Shown: positions 1 through 9,580, counted from the stretch's first letter. The stretch is 46,491 bases of DNA from Spirosoma fluviale (GCA_945872775.1 CAMCBC010000002.1:1-46491); one strand, 5' to 3'. Notes: generated by a model not told the origin, from the sequence alone. Numbers and translations: made by a program.

Positions 1-1
1 C

Positions 2-799
2 AACCTGATCTGGTCATTTCTACCCTCCTTGATCAGTAGTTTTTCAGGCCAGACCTTGATCAATTTTAATCGATACGGTGATTTTTCAGCTCGCAAAGCT
101 TCCCTACTCCGGATTTTTGGAGAAAGTGGAGGTACTACGCTGAATTTTACCAATGTGCGGAGAAACGATTCCCCAGAGATTGACTATGCCAATTTCCAGT
201 GGTTAAAAGGCCAAGTTGATTACAGACGTTATTATCCAATTAGTAAGAAACAAACCCTAGCCTACCGACTCAATTTTGGAATGGCACGCCCTTACGGGGT
301 AAGTTCGGGGATTTTGCCCTATGAGAAGTACTTCTTTGCTGGAGGAGGTACGAGCATTCGTGCTTGGCAGGCAAGAAGACTCGGGCCTGGTAGTTCTACC
401 CCTATCACTGGACCAGGAGGAAATTACGATTACCGAAATGAGCAACCTGCTGAAATGATTCTTGAGAGCATGTTTGAGTACCGAAGAAAGTTATTCAGCT
501 ACTTCGATATGGCAGTTTTCCTTGATGCTGGTAACTCTTGGATGATTGGCCGAGACGATGCTCGTCCTGGAGCAGATTTTAGATACGATCGGTTTTACAA
601 GGAGATTGCCATCGGAACGGGCGTAGGCTTACGCATGGATTTTGACTTTTTGGTCATCCGCCTAGACCTTGCTACCAAAGCACTAGATCCAGCACGCCAA
701 GAAGGACAGCGGTGGATCCTTGACAATATCCGTTTGAATAGACCCTTTGGGGAAAGAGGACAAACCGTATTTAATTTTGGAATTGGATATCCATTCTAA
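2..799 (+). CDS. BamA/TamA-type outer membrane barrel protein, C-terminal part (5' end outside window)
   Basis: The reading frame is open from the first bases of the window, so this is the 3' part of a longer gene. About 265 residues are visible. They show alternating hydrophobic/polar beta strands typical of an Omp85 surface-antigen barrel, a glycine-rich stretch (FFAGGGTSIRAW), and a C-terminal strand ending GIGYPF with a terminal Phe, the usual signal for outer-membrane insertion. GGGTSIRAW resembles the conserved [G/V]RG[F/W] loop region of the family. The product would act in the outer membrane, as a TamA-like insertase or related Omp85 protein; BamA itself cannot be excluded because the POTRA domains lie outside. 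hemF follows after 13 bp on the same strand. Confidence 0.8.
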   Translation, partial: NLIWSFLPSLISSFSGQTLINFNRYGDFSARKASLLRIFGESGGTTLNFTNVRRNDSPEIDYANFQWLKGQVDYRRYYPISKKQTLAYRLNFGMARPYGVSSGILPYEKYFFAGGGTSIRAWQARRLGPGSSTPITGPGGNYDYRNEQPAEMILESMFEYRRKLFSYFDMAVFLDAGNSWMIGRDDARPGADFRYDRFYKEIAIGTGVGLRMDFDFLVIRLDLATKALDPARQEGQRWILDNIRLNRPFGERGQTVFNFGIGYPF

Positions 800-812
800 A
801 ATCCGTAGGCCA

Positions 813-1727
813 ATGAGTAGAAAATCAAAAGAGGAAATCGCAGCCATTTACAAGCAAATGCAGGTATACATTTGCGAAGCGCTAGAGGCTGGAGACGGTT
901 TAGGAAAATTTAAAGCTGATAATTGGACTCGTGAAGCTGGAGGAGGAGGCCAAACTCGAATTTTCCAAGATGGAGCTCTCCTTGAAAAAGGAGGCGTAGC
1001 CTTTTCGGCTGTACATGGGCCTACTCCCAAAAAAATTTCTGACAAACTAGGATTGGAGTCCGGTATTTTTTTTGCAACGGGAGTATCTATCGTTTTGCAT
1101 CCCTACAATCCCATGGTCCCCATCATCCACATGAATATCCGATACTTCGAGATGGAGGATGGCACCCATTGGTTTGGTGGAGGGATAGATTTGACCCCCC
1201 ACTACATTGTCCCCGAAGATGCAACTTACTTTCACCAGAAGTTAAAAGAAACCTGTGATTCGTTTGACCCAAGCTACTACCCCAAGTTCAAAGAATGGGC
1301 AGATGATTACTTTTTCATCAGACATCGGGAAGAAACTCGTGGCATTGGCGGGATTTTTTACGATCGTTTGAGTGCTACATCCGATAGCCATTTCCAAGAA
1401 ATATTGGATTTTAGCCTTGCACTTGGAAGACTATTTCCCGAGGTATACACCCATTTGATGCATAAAAATGGGCAGCTACCCTTCGGCAAAGAAGAAAAGG
1501 CTTGGCAAAACCTACGTCGTGGCCGTTATGTTGAATTCAATTTGGTTTGGGATGCCGGTACGAAGTTTGGGTTAGATACCAATGGACGAACTGAAAGTAT
1601 TTTGATGAGCATGCCCCCACAGGCCGAATGGACCTACCAGCATCAGCCCCAGCCAGGTAGTGCAGCCCAATTCACCTTGGATCATCTAAAAAAAGGCATT
1701 GACTGGCTTACCTACAACCATGATTGA
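813..1727 (+). CDS. hemF: oxygen-dependent coproporphyrinogen III oxidase
   Basis: 304 residues, the usual size for HemF. The enzyme uses O2 to decarboxylate two propionates of coproporphyrinogen III to protoporphyrinogen IX in heme synthesis; it is cytoplasmic. Family blocks are visible: GGGGQTRIFQDGALLEKGGV near the N-terminus, HMNIRYFE, DGTHWFGGGIDLTPHY, FFIRHREETRGIGGIFYD, and near the end GRYVEFNLVWDAGTKFGL. I chose the ATG at 813 (MSRKSKEE), 13 bp after the upstream stop; a longer in-frame start at 747 would overlap the barrel gene. The 3' end overlaps the PAP2 gene by 8 bp, suggesting co-transcription. An aerobic or microaerobic lifestyle is implied. Confidence 0.95.
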   Translation: MSRKSKEEIAAIYKQMQVYICEALEAGDGLGKFKADNWTREAGGGGQTRIFQDGALLEKGGVAFSAVHGPTPKKISDKLGLESGIFFATGVSIVLHPYNPMVPIIHMNIRYFEMEDGTHWFGGGIDLTPHYIVPEDATYFHQKLKETCDSFDPSYYPKFKEWADDYFFIRHREETRGIGGIFYDRLSATSDSHFQEILDFSLALGRLFPEVYTHLMHKNGQLPFGKEEKAWQNLRRGRYVEFNLVWDAGTKFGLDTNGRTESILMSMPPQAEWTYQHQPQPGSAAQFTLDHLKKGIDWLTYNHD

Positions 1728-2295
1728 AACCATCAACTATTGGGACGAGAAGGTCTTTCTATGGCTTAATTCCTTCCATTTGGAGGCCTTGGATCCCATC
1801 GTGTTGCAGCTTACGCAAACAATCACTTGGATTCCTTTGTATGTGTTGCTACTCTATTTAATCTACCGGTTAGATTCCAAAAATACCCTGTGGATACTTG
1901 GAGGGGTGATGCTTACTATCCTGCTTGCCGATCAAGTAAGTTCGGGATTGATGAAACCCTATTTTGAACGACTCCGTCCCTGCCATGATCCACGCTGGGA
2001 AGGAATGATGCACGTATATGGACGATGCGGTGGATTGTATGGGTTTGTTTCCTCTCATGCAGCCAATACCTTTGGATTGGCTACTTTTTTAACCCTCAAA
2101 CTTGGTAGAAAACAAAAAGCTATCGCTTGGCTATTTCTCTATGCCTTCGTGGTGAGCTATACCCGGATTTACCTTGGAGTGCACTATCCTTTGGATCTTT
2201 TTTTTGGAGCGCTTGTTGGCGTCCTTGCTGCATTCTTTTCTTGGCTTTGTGTAATCGTGGTGCGACGAAAAATTGTGAAAAAAGTATTGGAATAG
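1720..2295 (+). CDS. PAP2-family membrane phosphatase
   Basis: 191 residues with about five hydrophobic segments. The three PAP2 phosphatase motifs are present: KPYFERLRPC (KX6RP), SSHAANTFG (PSGH-like; Ser replaces the Pro, the SSH and G remain) and TRIYLGVHYPLD (SRX5HX3D-like). Family members dephosphorylate lipid phosphates such as undecaprenyl pyrophosphate, phosphatidate or phosphatidylglycerophosphate at the inner membrane; the exact substrate cannot be read here. The ATG at 1720 lies inside the end of hemF (8-bp overlap, different frame), so translation is probably coupled. A basic C-terminus (RRKIVKK) follows the last membrane segment. Confidence 0.9.
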   Translation: MIETINYWDEKVFLWLNSFHLEALDPIVLQLTQTITWIPLYVLLLYLIYRLDSKNTLWILGGVMLTILLADQVSSGLMKPYFERLRPCHDPRWEGMMHVYGRCGGLYGFVSSHAANTFGLATFLTLKLGRKQKAIAWLFLYAFVVSYTRIYLGVHYPLDLFFGALVGVLAAFFSWLCVIVVRRKIVKKVLE

Positions 2296-2342
2296 CATTC
2301 CAAAAGCTACTGCCACCGAAGGGTTAAGAAATCCAATTGATT

Positions 2343-3425
2343 CTAGCTGGGGGTTTCCCAAGTTCCGTTCTGCTCGTATCGAATTTCTCCTGACTGCACG
2401 ACTAAGGGAGATTCCAGATTGTTGTCATAGAGTTTCCCTGTTCCCAAGCCTTGTGGAAGACTAGGCAAGTAGGTAGAAGTCAGTTGCGAGATGGCATTGA
2501 GACCAATCGCACTCTCCAATGCTGAAGTCATCCACCAACCGATTCTCCTAGCTTCGGCTAAGCGAATCCATTCCCTCGTTTCCAAAATTCCTCCCAACAG
2601 GCTAGGTTTCAAAATGATAAACTGAGGCTTGATAAAATCGAGTTCTTCTTCTTTATTGGATTTACCGATAAGCTCCTCATCCAAAGCGATTGGAATTGGG
2701 CTTTTTTGTGCCAATTCCCGCATGGCTTCCCATTGCCCTACCCCGATTGGTTGCTCGATGCTGTGGATTCCAAAATCCTGCAGTTGCTCCAATTTGCCCA
2801 AGGCTTCTAGTGGAGAAAATGCACCATTCGCATCTACGCGCAATACAAGATTTTTTGCTACTTCCTGCCCTCGGATATAGCGAAGTAGTTCAAGCTCTTG
2901 ATCAAAGTCAATCGCTCCTATTTTCATTTTTAAGCAAGCAAACCCCTCTTCTAATTTTTGATTGATCTGCTGCAGCATAAACTCTTTAGTTCCCATCCAA
3001 ATCAAACCATTGATCGGAATGGGTGTGCCTTGATCAAAAAATGAATTTGCGAGGATGCATTTCTTGCCTCCGTTTGCTAAATCAAGAAGGGCTGTTTCTA
3101 ATCCAAATCGTAGCGAGGGAAGTGAAAAGGGAACTAATTTTTTAACTTGTTGAAGCACGCTCTCCTCCTCTAAATCCCAGGTTCTGGCATTTGCTTCTTG
3201 CAAAATACCAGCCAATTGAGTTTCAAAATCAGGACCAAAATCTGGGCTCAGTCCTGCTAAGGGTGCCGCTTCCCCCCATCCTACTTGATCCAGATCCCCT
3301 TGGCGATAAACCTTAATCCAGAATACATCACGGGTACGCATGACTCCACGAGAAGTACCGGCTTCAAATCGAAACTGCAGCGTTCTTTTGAGGTAAGAAA
3401 AACGTAGGGATGTGGGTGAACTCAT
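2343..3425 (-). CDS. menC: o-succinylbenzoate synthase (enolase superfamily)
   Basis: 360 residues from ATG 3425 (MSSPTSLRF). The C-terminal barrel carries the enolase-superfamily catalytic set in the OSBS arrangement: KMK (the KxK pair), VDANG (Asp ligand), EQP (Glu ligand), LDEE (Asp ligand) and ILKPSLLGG (second catalytic Lys). OSBS dehydrates SHCHC to o-succinylbenzoate in menaquinone synthesis. An N-terminal capping domain with GWGEAAPLAGLS precedes it. No other men gene is in the window, so the assignment rests on sequence; related dipeptide epimerases and N-succinylamino acid racemases share the barrel. The gene runs divergently from queA with about 60 bp between starts. Confidence 0.85.
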   Translation of the reverse strand: MSSPTSLRFSYLKRTLQFRFEAGTSRGVMRTRDVFWIKVYRQGDLDQVGWGEAAPLAGLSPDFGPDFETQLAGILQEANARTWDLEEESVLQQVKKLVPFSLPSLRFGLETALLDLANGGKKCILANSFFDQGTPIPINGLIWMGTKEFMLQQINQKLEEGFACLKMKIGAIDFDQELELLRYIRGQEVAKNLVLRVDANGAFSPLEALGKLEQLQDFGIHSIEQPIGVGQWEAMRELAQKSPIPIALDEELIGKSNKEEELDFIKPQFIILKPSLLGGILETREWIRLAEARRIGWWMTSALESAIGLNAISQLTSTYLPSLPQGLGTGKLYDNNLESPLVVQSGEIRYEQNGTWETPS

Positions 3426-3460
3426 GCGTATGTAACCAAAAGGAGATGAAAAGGGTTGAC

Positions 3461-3468
3461 TATATTTG
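3461..3468 (+). promoter_or_regulatory. Bacteroidota -7 box for queA
   Basis: The sequence TATATTTG matches the Bacteroidota sigma-A -7 consensus TAnnTTTG. Initiation about 7 bases downstream would fall near 3475, giving a leader of roughly 12 nt before the preferred ATG at 3488. No clear -33 TTTG is seen at the standard distance, so this is a motif match only. Confidence 0.45.
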
Positions 3469-3487
3469 CGGACAAATGGACCCAAGT

Positions 3488-4696
3488 ATGAAAATACCAA
3501 GTATAAATCTTCAAGACTACGAATATACTTTACCAGAAGAACGAATTGCTAAACATCCCTTAGAAAAGAGGGATCATTCCAAGCTTTTGGAATACAAGCA
3601 AGGATCCCTCCATCACCGCCATTTTTTTGACCTTCCAGCACTTTTGGAAGCGGATAGTCTCTTGGTGTACAACAATACCAAAGTTATTCCTGCTCGCTTG
3701 ATCTTTCAACGACAAACGGGCGCTCGTATTGAAGTGTTTTTGCTGCAGCCAATTGCTCCCTCCCGAGTGATGTCCGAAATAATGGCTTCCAAAAAGCCGG
3801 TTGTCTGGGAAACCATGATTGGCAATGTCAAGAAGTGGAAAGAAGGGGAAGAGCTTCAAGGAAGTATTTTGATTGGAGAAAAGGAAGTAGTCCTAACCGC
3901 TAGACTTCAAGATCGAGCACTCAAGCAGGTGGAATTTTCCTGGCTAGGTGAAGAAATTGCTTTTGTTGATCTGGTGGAAGCATGTGGTGAAACTCCCCTG
4001 CCTCCCTACCTCAACCGAAAGGCTGAAGAAGAAGATAAGTCGCGGTACCAAACTGTTTACTCGGAGAAGGAAGGTGCGGTAGCAGCACCCACAGCAGGTC
4101 TTCACTTTACAAAAGAAGTTTTTGAAGCACTACGCAAAAAGGGGATCCAAGAAGCAGCCCTTACCCTTCATGTAAGCGCCGGTACCTTTCAACCCATCAA
4201 GGTGGATAAAGTAGAGGCGCATCCCATGCACAGTGAACAAATGGAAATCACCCTAGAAACCGTTGAAAAGCTAATCCAGCATGAGGGGAAAATTATTGCA
4301 GTAGGTACTACCTCTGTGCGAACACTCGAAAGCATGTATTGGTATGGGGTGCAGCTCCTTGAGAATAACGGAAGTCTATTTCAAATTGAGAAACTTGCGC
4401 CTTACGAGAGTAGATCCGTTCTACCTTCTCGAAGAGAATCCCTGCATGCTATCCAACAAGAAATGAAGCGAAGCGGTATCAATACCCTATTTGGAACCAC
4501 CTCTATTTTTATTTTCCCAGGATATGACTTCAAACTTGTGGATGGATTGATTACCAACTTTCACCAACCTGGATCGACGCTGGTTTTATTGATTGCAGCA
4601 CTAGTAGGAGAAGATTGGAAAAAAATATACCAAGAAGCACTGGACGCCGACTACCGCTTTCTAAGTTATGGCGATAGCAGCTTGCTTTGGGTTTAA
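3488..4696 (+). CDS. queA: S-adenosylmethionine:tRNA ribosyltransferase-isomerase
   Basis: 402 residues. QueA transfers and isomerises the ribosyl moiety of SAM to 7-aminomethyl-7-deazaguanine in tRNA, forming epoxyqueuosine. Recognised blocks: YTLPEERIAKHPLEKRDHSKLL at the N-terminus, VYNNTKVIPARL, PTAGLHFT, HVSAGTFQPIK, VGTTSVRTLES, and the C-terminal NFHQPGSTLVLLIAAL plus YGDSSLLW. I chose ATG 3488 (MKIPSINL) because family similarity begins there; an alternative in-frame ATG lies at 3476. The gene ends convergently with the LytTR gene, overlapping by 4 bp. Confidence 0.95.
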   Translation: MKIPSINLQDYEYTLPEERIAKHPLEKRDHSKLLEYKQGSLHHRHFFDLPALLEADSLLVYNNTKVIPARLIFQRQTGARIEVFLLQPIAPSRVMSEIMASKKPVVWETMIGNVKKWKEGEELQGSILIGEKEVVLTARLQDRALKQVEFSWLGEEIAFVDLVEACGETPLPPYLNRKAEEEDKSRYQTVYSEKEGAVAAPTAGLHFTKEVFEALRKKGIQEAALTLHVSAGTFQPIKVDKVEAHPMHSEQMEITLETVEKLIQHEGKIIAVGTTSVRTLESMYWYGVQLLENNGSLFQIEKLAPYESRSVLPSRRESLHAIQQEMKRSGINTLFGTTSIFIFPGYDFKLVDGLITNFHQPGSTLVLLIAALVGEDWKKIYQEALDADYRFLSYGDSSLLWV

Positions 4697-5106
4697 TCTC
4701 CTATACTTCCTATTTTTCTAATTCCACTCAATAGTTGGTGGTAAAAAGTACGCCCCACGGGTACTAAATCATTTCCGACTTTCACCTCCTTGGTGGTAAT
4801 GGAAAGGATTTCGGAGGCTTGAACGATATAGCTTTTGTGAATGCGGATAAACTGACTTTCTGGAAGTACAGATTCAAAATCTTTCAAAATATTTCGTATT
4901 GAAAAAACAGCCTTTTTCGTGATTAAGGTGGTGTAGTTGCCGTCTCCTTTTAACCAAAGGATGTCTTCAAACCTAACCTTCACCAAGCTCCCCTCATGAC
5001 GAACAAATACAGCATCTTTAACCAATAGTTTCGGGTCCTGGAAAAGGTTTTTGGTATCAACTTTTCCATTACCATTCGTCTTTTTTAATTCGAGAAGCTC
5101 TTTCAT
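4693..5106 (-). CDS. stand-alone LytTR-type DNA-binding protein
   Basis: 137 residues. Residues about 30-135 form a LytTR domain: FVRHEGSLVKVRFEDILWLKG, a GNYTTL segment, and FIRIHKSYIV with the family's F-x-R-x-H-[KR]-S-[YF]-[IL]-V pattern, ending in VPVGRTFYHQLL. LytTR proteins bind direct repeats in promoters. There is no response-regulator receiver domain and no membrane segment; the first 30 residues are hydrophilic and unassigned. No adjacent histidine kinase is present. The target genes cannot be deduced. Confidence 0.85.
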   Translation of the reverse strand: MKELLELKKTNGNGKVDTKNLFQDPKLLVKDAVFVRHEGSLVKVRFEDILWLKGDGNYTTLITKKAVFSIRNILKDFESVLPESQFIRIHKSYIVQASEILSITTKEVKVGNDLVPVGRTFYHQLLSGIRKIGSIGD

Positions 5107-5214
5107 AGACTAGATATTTTAGTTGTAACTAATTGAAAGAGACTATTGTTTAAAAAAATTACACAACATCTATTTTTCCAAATATAAACTTGTTATCCCC
5201 CAATAACTCGACAT

Positions 5215-5253
5215 AAAAAATCCATGAAGTACAAGATTACTTCATGGATTTTT
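5215..5253 (-). terminator. rho-independent terminator downstream of pgi
   Basis: Perfect 11-bp inverted repeat (5221-5231 with 5238-5248) around a 6-nt loop (caagat), flanked by A6 at 5215-5220 and T5 at 5249-5253. Read on the minus strand it is a hairpin followed by a U tract 30-70 bp after the pgi stop. The symmetric flanks could also make it work on the plus strand. Confidence 0.85.
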
Positions 5254-5284
5254 GGTGAATGGTACTTATAAATTGGCAGCTAAA

Positions 5285-6928
5285 TTACCGCATTGCTTTG
5301 TATGCGTTGATTAATCCATTGGTAGAGCTATCGTGCGAATCAATCTTATCCTCATTCGAAAGTTCTGGCAATATCCCATTCGCCAAAACTTTACCCAGTT
5401 CTACCCCCCACTGATCAAAACTAAAAATATTCCAAATGATGCCTTGAGTAGCAATTTTATGTTCGTACATCGCTACCAACTGCCCGAGGGTATAAGGGGT
5501 GATTTGCTTCACCAAAATGGAATTGGTGGGTCGATTCCCCTCAAATACTCGGTGTGGGGCTATGCGTTGAATTTCATCTTCCGATTTGCCAGCCTTCCGC
5601 ATCTCCGCTTCCACTTCAGCTAGCGATTTCCCCTTCATCAGGGCTTCTGTTTGTGCAAAAAAGTTAGAAAGGAGCTTGACATGATGGTCTCCAATCGGAT
5701 TATGGGACTTTGCTGGTGCAATAAAGTCACAAGGAATTAGGTGCGTGCCTTGATGGATCAACTGGTAAAATGCATGCTGTCCATTGGTACCTGGTTCCCC
5801 CCAGATGATCGGGCCTGTCCCATAGTTTACTTTTTTTCCATCACGGCCCACATACTTTCCATTGCTCTCCATGTTGCCTTGCTGGAAATAAGCGGCAAAT
5901 CGATGTAGGTACTGGTCATAAGGTAGGATGGCCTCTGAGGTGGCTCCTAGGAAATTGGTATTCCAAATTCCAACCAAGGCCAAGATCACAGGAATGTTTT
6001 GATCTAATGGGGCACTTTTGAAGTGCTGGTCCATGGAATGAGCTCCAGAAAGCAATTCCTCAAAGCGTTCGAATCCAATGGCACAGGCGATGGGAAGACC
6101 GATGGCAGACCAAAGGGAGTACCTTCCTCCTACCCAATCCCAAAATGCAAACATATTTTGTGGATCAATCCCAAAAGCACTTACTGCATCGGAATTGGTT
6201 GAAAGAGCCACAAAATGCTTTGCGATCGCTTTTTCATCTTTTGCATGCGTCAAGAACCAAGATCTAGCAGTATGCGCATTGGTCATGGTCTCCTGGGTGG
6301 AGAAGGTTTTGGAGGCAATAAAGAACAGTGTGGTTTCCGGATCAACTACTTTTAGTGTTTCAGCAATATGGGTACCATCAACATTGGATACAAAAAACAG
6401 CTTCAAATCCGGGTGTTGGTAAGCCTTCAAAGCTTCTGTCACCATCACAGGTCCTAGATCCGAACCACCAATGCCAATATTTACGAGCGTGGTGATGGGC
6501 TTTCCGCTGTATCCCAACCAGCTTCCTTGGTAAATCTGGGTGGCAAAGGTCTTCATTTGAGCCAACACCCCATTCACTTCAGGCATTACATCTTTGCCAT
6601 CCACCAAAACAGGAGTATTGGAACGGTTGCGGAGGGCTGTATGAAGCACCGCACGGTTCTCCGTTTGGTTGATCGCTTGGCCTTCAAACATGCTCGCGAT
6701 GCCCTCTGCTAATGCTGTTTGACGAGCTAAGTTTAGCAGCTCCTCGAAAACTTCGTCTGAAATTCTATTTTTGGAAAAGTCGACCAAAATATCTTCAAGC
6801 TTTCTGCTGTAGCGCTCAAATCTAGTTGGTTGATCAAAAAGTGCTGCAATGGTGCTAGCTTGCTGTTTTTCTGAAAGTTCAACTAGCTTCGACCATGCAG
6901 AGGTGGTGGTTGGATTGATAGCTTGCAT
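5285..6928 (-). CDS. pgi: glucose-6-phosphate isomerase
   Basis: 547 residues, full length for bacterial PGI. It interconverts glucose-6-phosphate and fructose-6-phosphate in glycolysis and gluconeogenesis in the cytoplasm. Seen: [71 protein letters not shown] (catalytic Glu and His region) and near the C-terminus the MYEHK / QWGVELGK block with the catalytic Lys. The gene lies 108 bp downstream of mlaD on the same strand, so it may be read through from the mla genes or use its own promoter; a hairpin terminator closes the unit. Confidence 0.97.
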   Translation of the reverse strand: MQAINPTTTSAWSKLVELSEKQQASTIAALFDQPTRFERYSRKLEDILVDFSKNRISDEVFEELLNLARQTALAEGIASMFEGQAINQTENRAVLHTALRNRSNTPVLVDGKDVMPEVNGVLAQMKTFATQIYQGSWLGYSGKPITTLVNIGIGGSDLGPVMVTEALKAYQHPDLKLFFVSNVDGTHIAETLKVVDPETTLFFIASKTFSTQETMTNAHTARSWFLTHAKDEKAIAKHFVALSTNSDAVSAFGIDPQNMFAFWDWVGGRYSLWSAIGLPIACAIGFERFEELLSGAHSMDQHFKSAPLDQNIPVILALVGIWNTNFLGATSEAILPYDQYLHRFAAYFQQGNMESNGKYVGRDGKKVNYGTGPIIWGEPGTNGQHAFYQLIHQGTHLIPCDFIAPAKSHNPIGDHHVKLLSNFFAQTEALMKGKSLAEVEAEMRKAGKSEDEIQRIAPHRVFEGNRPTNSILVKQITPYTLGQLVAMYEHKIATQGIIWNIFSFDQWGVELGKVLANGILPELSNEDKIDSHDSSTNGLINAYKAMR

Positions 6929-7036
6929 AGCTGGGTAAGCGTATTAGGTTAGAAAGTATTCGTTAAAAAGAATTGCGTTGTACACCCCAAGAATTGATCC
7001 GGCTTGCTACTTTATTTCAGGGATTGGAGGTGCAAA

Positions 7037-8008
7037 TCAATTCCCTCCTTCAGCCTTGACTTTTCTTTTGAAGCCTTTATTGAATGGCCAGGTGTATTCC
7101 AATGCTTCCATTCCTTTGTTGAGATTGTAAGAAGCAGAATCTGCATTTTCCATTGTTTTTTTCAAGGATTTGGCAAACTCAGGGTCATTCAACAGCATCC
7201 CAAGGGAATTGTCTTTGGAATTTAGTTTATCGGTGATGTTGGAAAATTCCTTGGACAAAGCCTGGGTATTCGCGCTGGTCACACGAAGGCTCTCCATGGT
7301 AGCTTTGAGATCGGGAACTATCGAAGTATCAGTTACCAGGTCATTCATTAAGGTTCCCTTTTTGTTGAGCTTGGCACTAAATCCATTCAAATCAGCAATC
7401 ATCTTGTTGCTGTTAACAGATGCCCGCTCCAGGTTGGTCAAAATGGTTCGGAAATTTACGGCCAAGGTAGAATCGGTCAGTACAGCACCTACAATCCCTT
7501 CACCTGCAGCGATTTTACTTGTAAGCACCTTCAGATCATTGGTGATGTCAACCAGATTCTTGTTGTTTTCCTGTAAGGTTTCCATCATTTTATCCGTATC
7601 CAAAGGCATAATCGCTTCTAAGCGGTCACCTTCTGCTACAGGTGGATAATCAGTGGTACCTCCGTAGATGACAATGATCTTGTTTCCAATCAAACCATCG
7701 GAACTGATGGTTGCCTTGGAATTTTTACGAATAAACTCGGCCACTTTTTCTTCCACACTCAATTCTACTTCTACTTGAGAATCTCCGAAGAATTTGATTT
7801 TCTTAACTGTTCCTATTTTTACTCCAGAAAACCAAATGTTGTTGCCAGGCTGAAGACCTCCGATATCATCGAATACTGCCTTGACATGGATGGCTTTTAC
7901 AAATTTTTTCTGCTGCCCACCTAAGGTCATAATGGCTGCCACCAATATGATAATTCCAATCAATACAAATAGACCTACAAGTACAGATCGTTTATTTTCT
8001 TGATTCAT
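7037..8008 (-). CDS. mlaD: MCE-domain protein, MlaD-like lipid-transport component
   Basis: 323 residues: one N-terminal membrane anchor (about residues 8-29), an MCE domain (about 38-117, including VKAVFDDIGGLQPGNNIWFSGVKIG and SDGLIGNKIIVI), then a long helical region rich in Asn/Ser/Leu heptads to the C-terminus. In Gram-negative bacteria MlaD forms a periplasmic hexameric ring on the MlaFE transporter that moves phospholipids between membranes. The start overlaps the end of mlaF by 4 bp, so the two are translationally coupled. At 323 residues it is longer than E. coli MlaD (about 180), the extra length being the helical C-terminal region, as in other Bacteroidota versions. Confidence 0.88.
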   Translation of the reverse strand: MNQENKRSVLVGLFVLIGIIILVAAIMTLGGQQKKFVKAIHVKAVFDDIGGLQPGNNIWFSGVKIGTVKKIKFFGDSQVEVELSVEEKVAEFIRKNSKATISSDGLIGNKIIVIYGGTTDYPPVAEGDRLEAIMPLDTDKMMETLQENNKNLVDITNDLKVLTSKIAAGEGIVGAVLTDSTLAVNFRTILTNLERASVNSNKMIADLNGFSAKLNKKGTLMNDLVTDTSIVPDLKATMESLRVTSANTQALSKEFSNITDKLNSKDNSLGMLLNDPEFAKSLKKTMENADSASYNLNKGMEALEYTWPFNKGFKRKVKAEGGN

Positions 8009-8763
8009 GAGTTGATAAAATTATAATCGTAGAAAGATTTAATCCGCTGATCTTCAGCATGAGGAAAAACCTCCTCAAAGGTACCCAAAGCACCAAATTG
8101 CCCCTCCAATAGTACTGCCATGCGATCTCCAGTTTGCTTGGCGCAAGATAAGTCATGGGTAATCACAATCGAGGTGGTTTTGTATCGCTCGCGAACTTCA
8201 TTGATCAAGTTGTTGATTTCCACACAAGTGATGGGGTCCAACCCCGCTGTTGGCTCATCGTAAAGCATGATCTCTGGATTGAGCACTAAGGTGCGAGCAA
8301 CACCAATTCGTTTTTTCTGTCCTCCTGACAACTCAGAAGGCATTTGATTGATTGTTTGTGGAAGACCAACCGCATCCAATAATTCTTCGATTCGCATTGA
8401 AATTTCTTTCTTAGTCAGATTTTTGATATTCCGAACCAATGGAAACTCCATGTTTTCGCGAACGGTCATGGAATCGTATAGCGCTGAATTTTGAAAAGAA
8501 AAACCGATTTTTAGGCGCATTTCATTCAATTCACGCACTCCTAGCTTGGAGATCTCTTTTCCCAACACTTCCATACTGCCACTATCCTGCTGCAGTAGGC
8601 CGACCATAATTTTGATCAACACCGACTTGCCTGTACCAGATCTGCCTAGGACCACTAGGTTTTCTTCTCGGTACAAATCCAAATCCACGCCTTTCAATAC
8701 TTCCAGCTCACCAAAGGCCTTGTACAAATCACGGATCACTACAACTTTCTCTCGATTCTCCAT
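8005..8763 (-). CDS. mlaF: ABC transporter ATPase, MlaF-like
   Basis: 252 residues, a single complete nucleotide-binding domain. Walker A is GRSGTGKS, the signature is LSGGQKKR, Walker B plus catalytic Glu is IMLYDEPTAGLD and the switch His is in VITHDL. It would power lipid transport together with the MlaE permease and MlaD ring at the inner membrane. It starts 2 bp after the mlaE stop and overlaps mlaD by 4 bp, so the three form one operon. The YDEPTAGLDPIT stretch is typical for the Mla/MCE ATPase group. Confidence 0.92.
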   Translation of the reverse strand: MENREKVVVIRDLYKAFGELEVLKGVDLDLYREENLVVLGRSGTGKSVLIKIMVGLLQQDSGSMEVLGKEISKLGVRELNEMRLKIGFSFQNSALYDSMTVRENMEFPLVRNIKNLTKKEISMRIEELLDAVGLPQTINQMPSELSGGQKKRIGVARTLVLNPEIMLYDEPTAGLDPITCVEINNLINEVRERYKTTSIVITHDLSCAKQTGDRMAVLLEGQFGALGTFEEVFPHAEDQRIKSFYDYNFINS

Positions 8764-8765
8764 GG

Positions 8766-9563
8766 CTATTTCATTCGGAATAAGTTGATGATCTGTAGGG
8801 ACAGTAGCTCCTCAATAAAAATGAGAAACATGGAAATCACAACCGCTGAATTGGCCGCTCTACCCACTCCTTCCGTGCCTTTGGAAGAAGTGTATCCTTT
8901 GTAGCAACCTACCATCCCAATCGTGAATCCAAAAAACAAGGATTTGATGATGGAGGAGAAAATATCAAGAAAGGTAACGGAACTAAACACTTGGGCAAAA
9001 AAGGTGGAAATACTCACCAATTCATTGGCATTGACATTGATGAAAGCTCCCATCAACGCCACGAAGTCGGTGTACATCACAAGAACGGGAATCATTAAGG
9101 TGGTTGCCAGCACTCGAGTAACCACCAAGAACTTGTAGGGATTGGTCGCTGAAACTTCCATTGCATCGATTTGCTCTGTCACTTTCATGGATCCAATTTC
9201 AGCACCAATGCCAGAACCAACCTTTCCTGCAGCAATCAAGGCAGTCACTAAAGGGCCCATCGCACGAACAATCGCAATGGCAATCAACGAGGGCAACCAA
9301 GAAGTAGCCCCAAACTCGGACAAGGAAGGTCGAGATTGATTGGTAAATACAATCCCAACAATAAATCCAGTCAAGGAAATCAAGGGCAAGGACTCTACCC
9401 CAATACGGTAACACTGATGAATGACTTCCTTAAACTCATAGGGTGGCACGAATACTTCTTGAAAAAATCGTTTCACAAAGTTCCACGCATCCGCCAAGCC
9501 CTTGAAAAAGGCATCTATTTTTTTTGAAAAGACATGCTTTCGCGTACCGGTCTGTTCTGCCAT
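8766..9563 (-). CDS. mlaE: ABC transporter permease, MlaE family
   Basis: 265 residues with about five membrane segments. MlaE-family blocks are visible: FIVGIVFTNQS, AIVRAMGPLVTALIAAGKVGSGIGAEIGSMKVTEQIDAMEV, and a C-terminal segment FGFTIGMVGCYKGYTSSKGTEGVGRAAN, both of which are hallmarks of the family. It is the membrane domain of the MCE-type phospholipid transporter and is first in the mlaE-mlaF-mlaD operon. A short amphipathic N-terminal helix precedes the first membrane segment, as in E. coli MlaE. A -7 box lies about 18 bp before the ATG. Confidence 0.92.
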   Translation of the reverse strand: MAEQTGTRKHVFSKKIDAFFKGLADAWNFVKRFFQEVFVPPYEFKEVIHQCYRIGVESLPLISLTGFIVGIVFTNQSRPSLSEFGATSWLPSLIAIAIVRAMGPLVTALIAAGKVGSGIGAEIGSMKVTEQIDAMEVSATNPYKFLVVTRVLATTLMIPVLVMYTDFVALMGAFINVNANELVSISTFFAQVFSSVTFLDIFSSIIKSLFFGFTIGMVGCYKGYTSSKGTEGVGRAANSAVVISMFLIFIEELLSLQIINLFRMK

Positions 9564-9580
9564 AGTCGTGTTCAGAGTTC

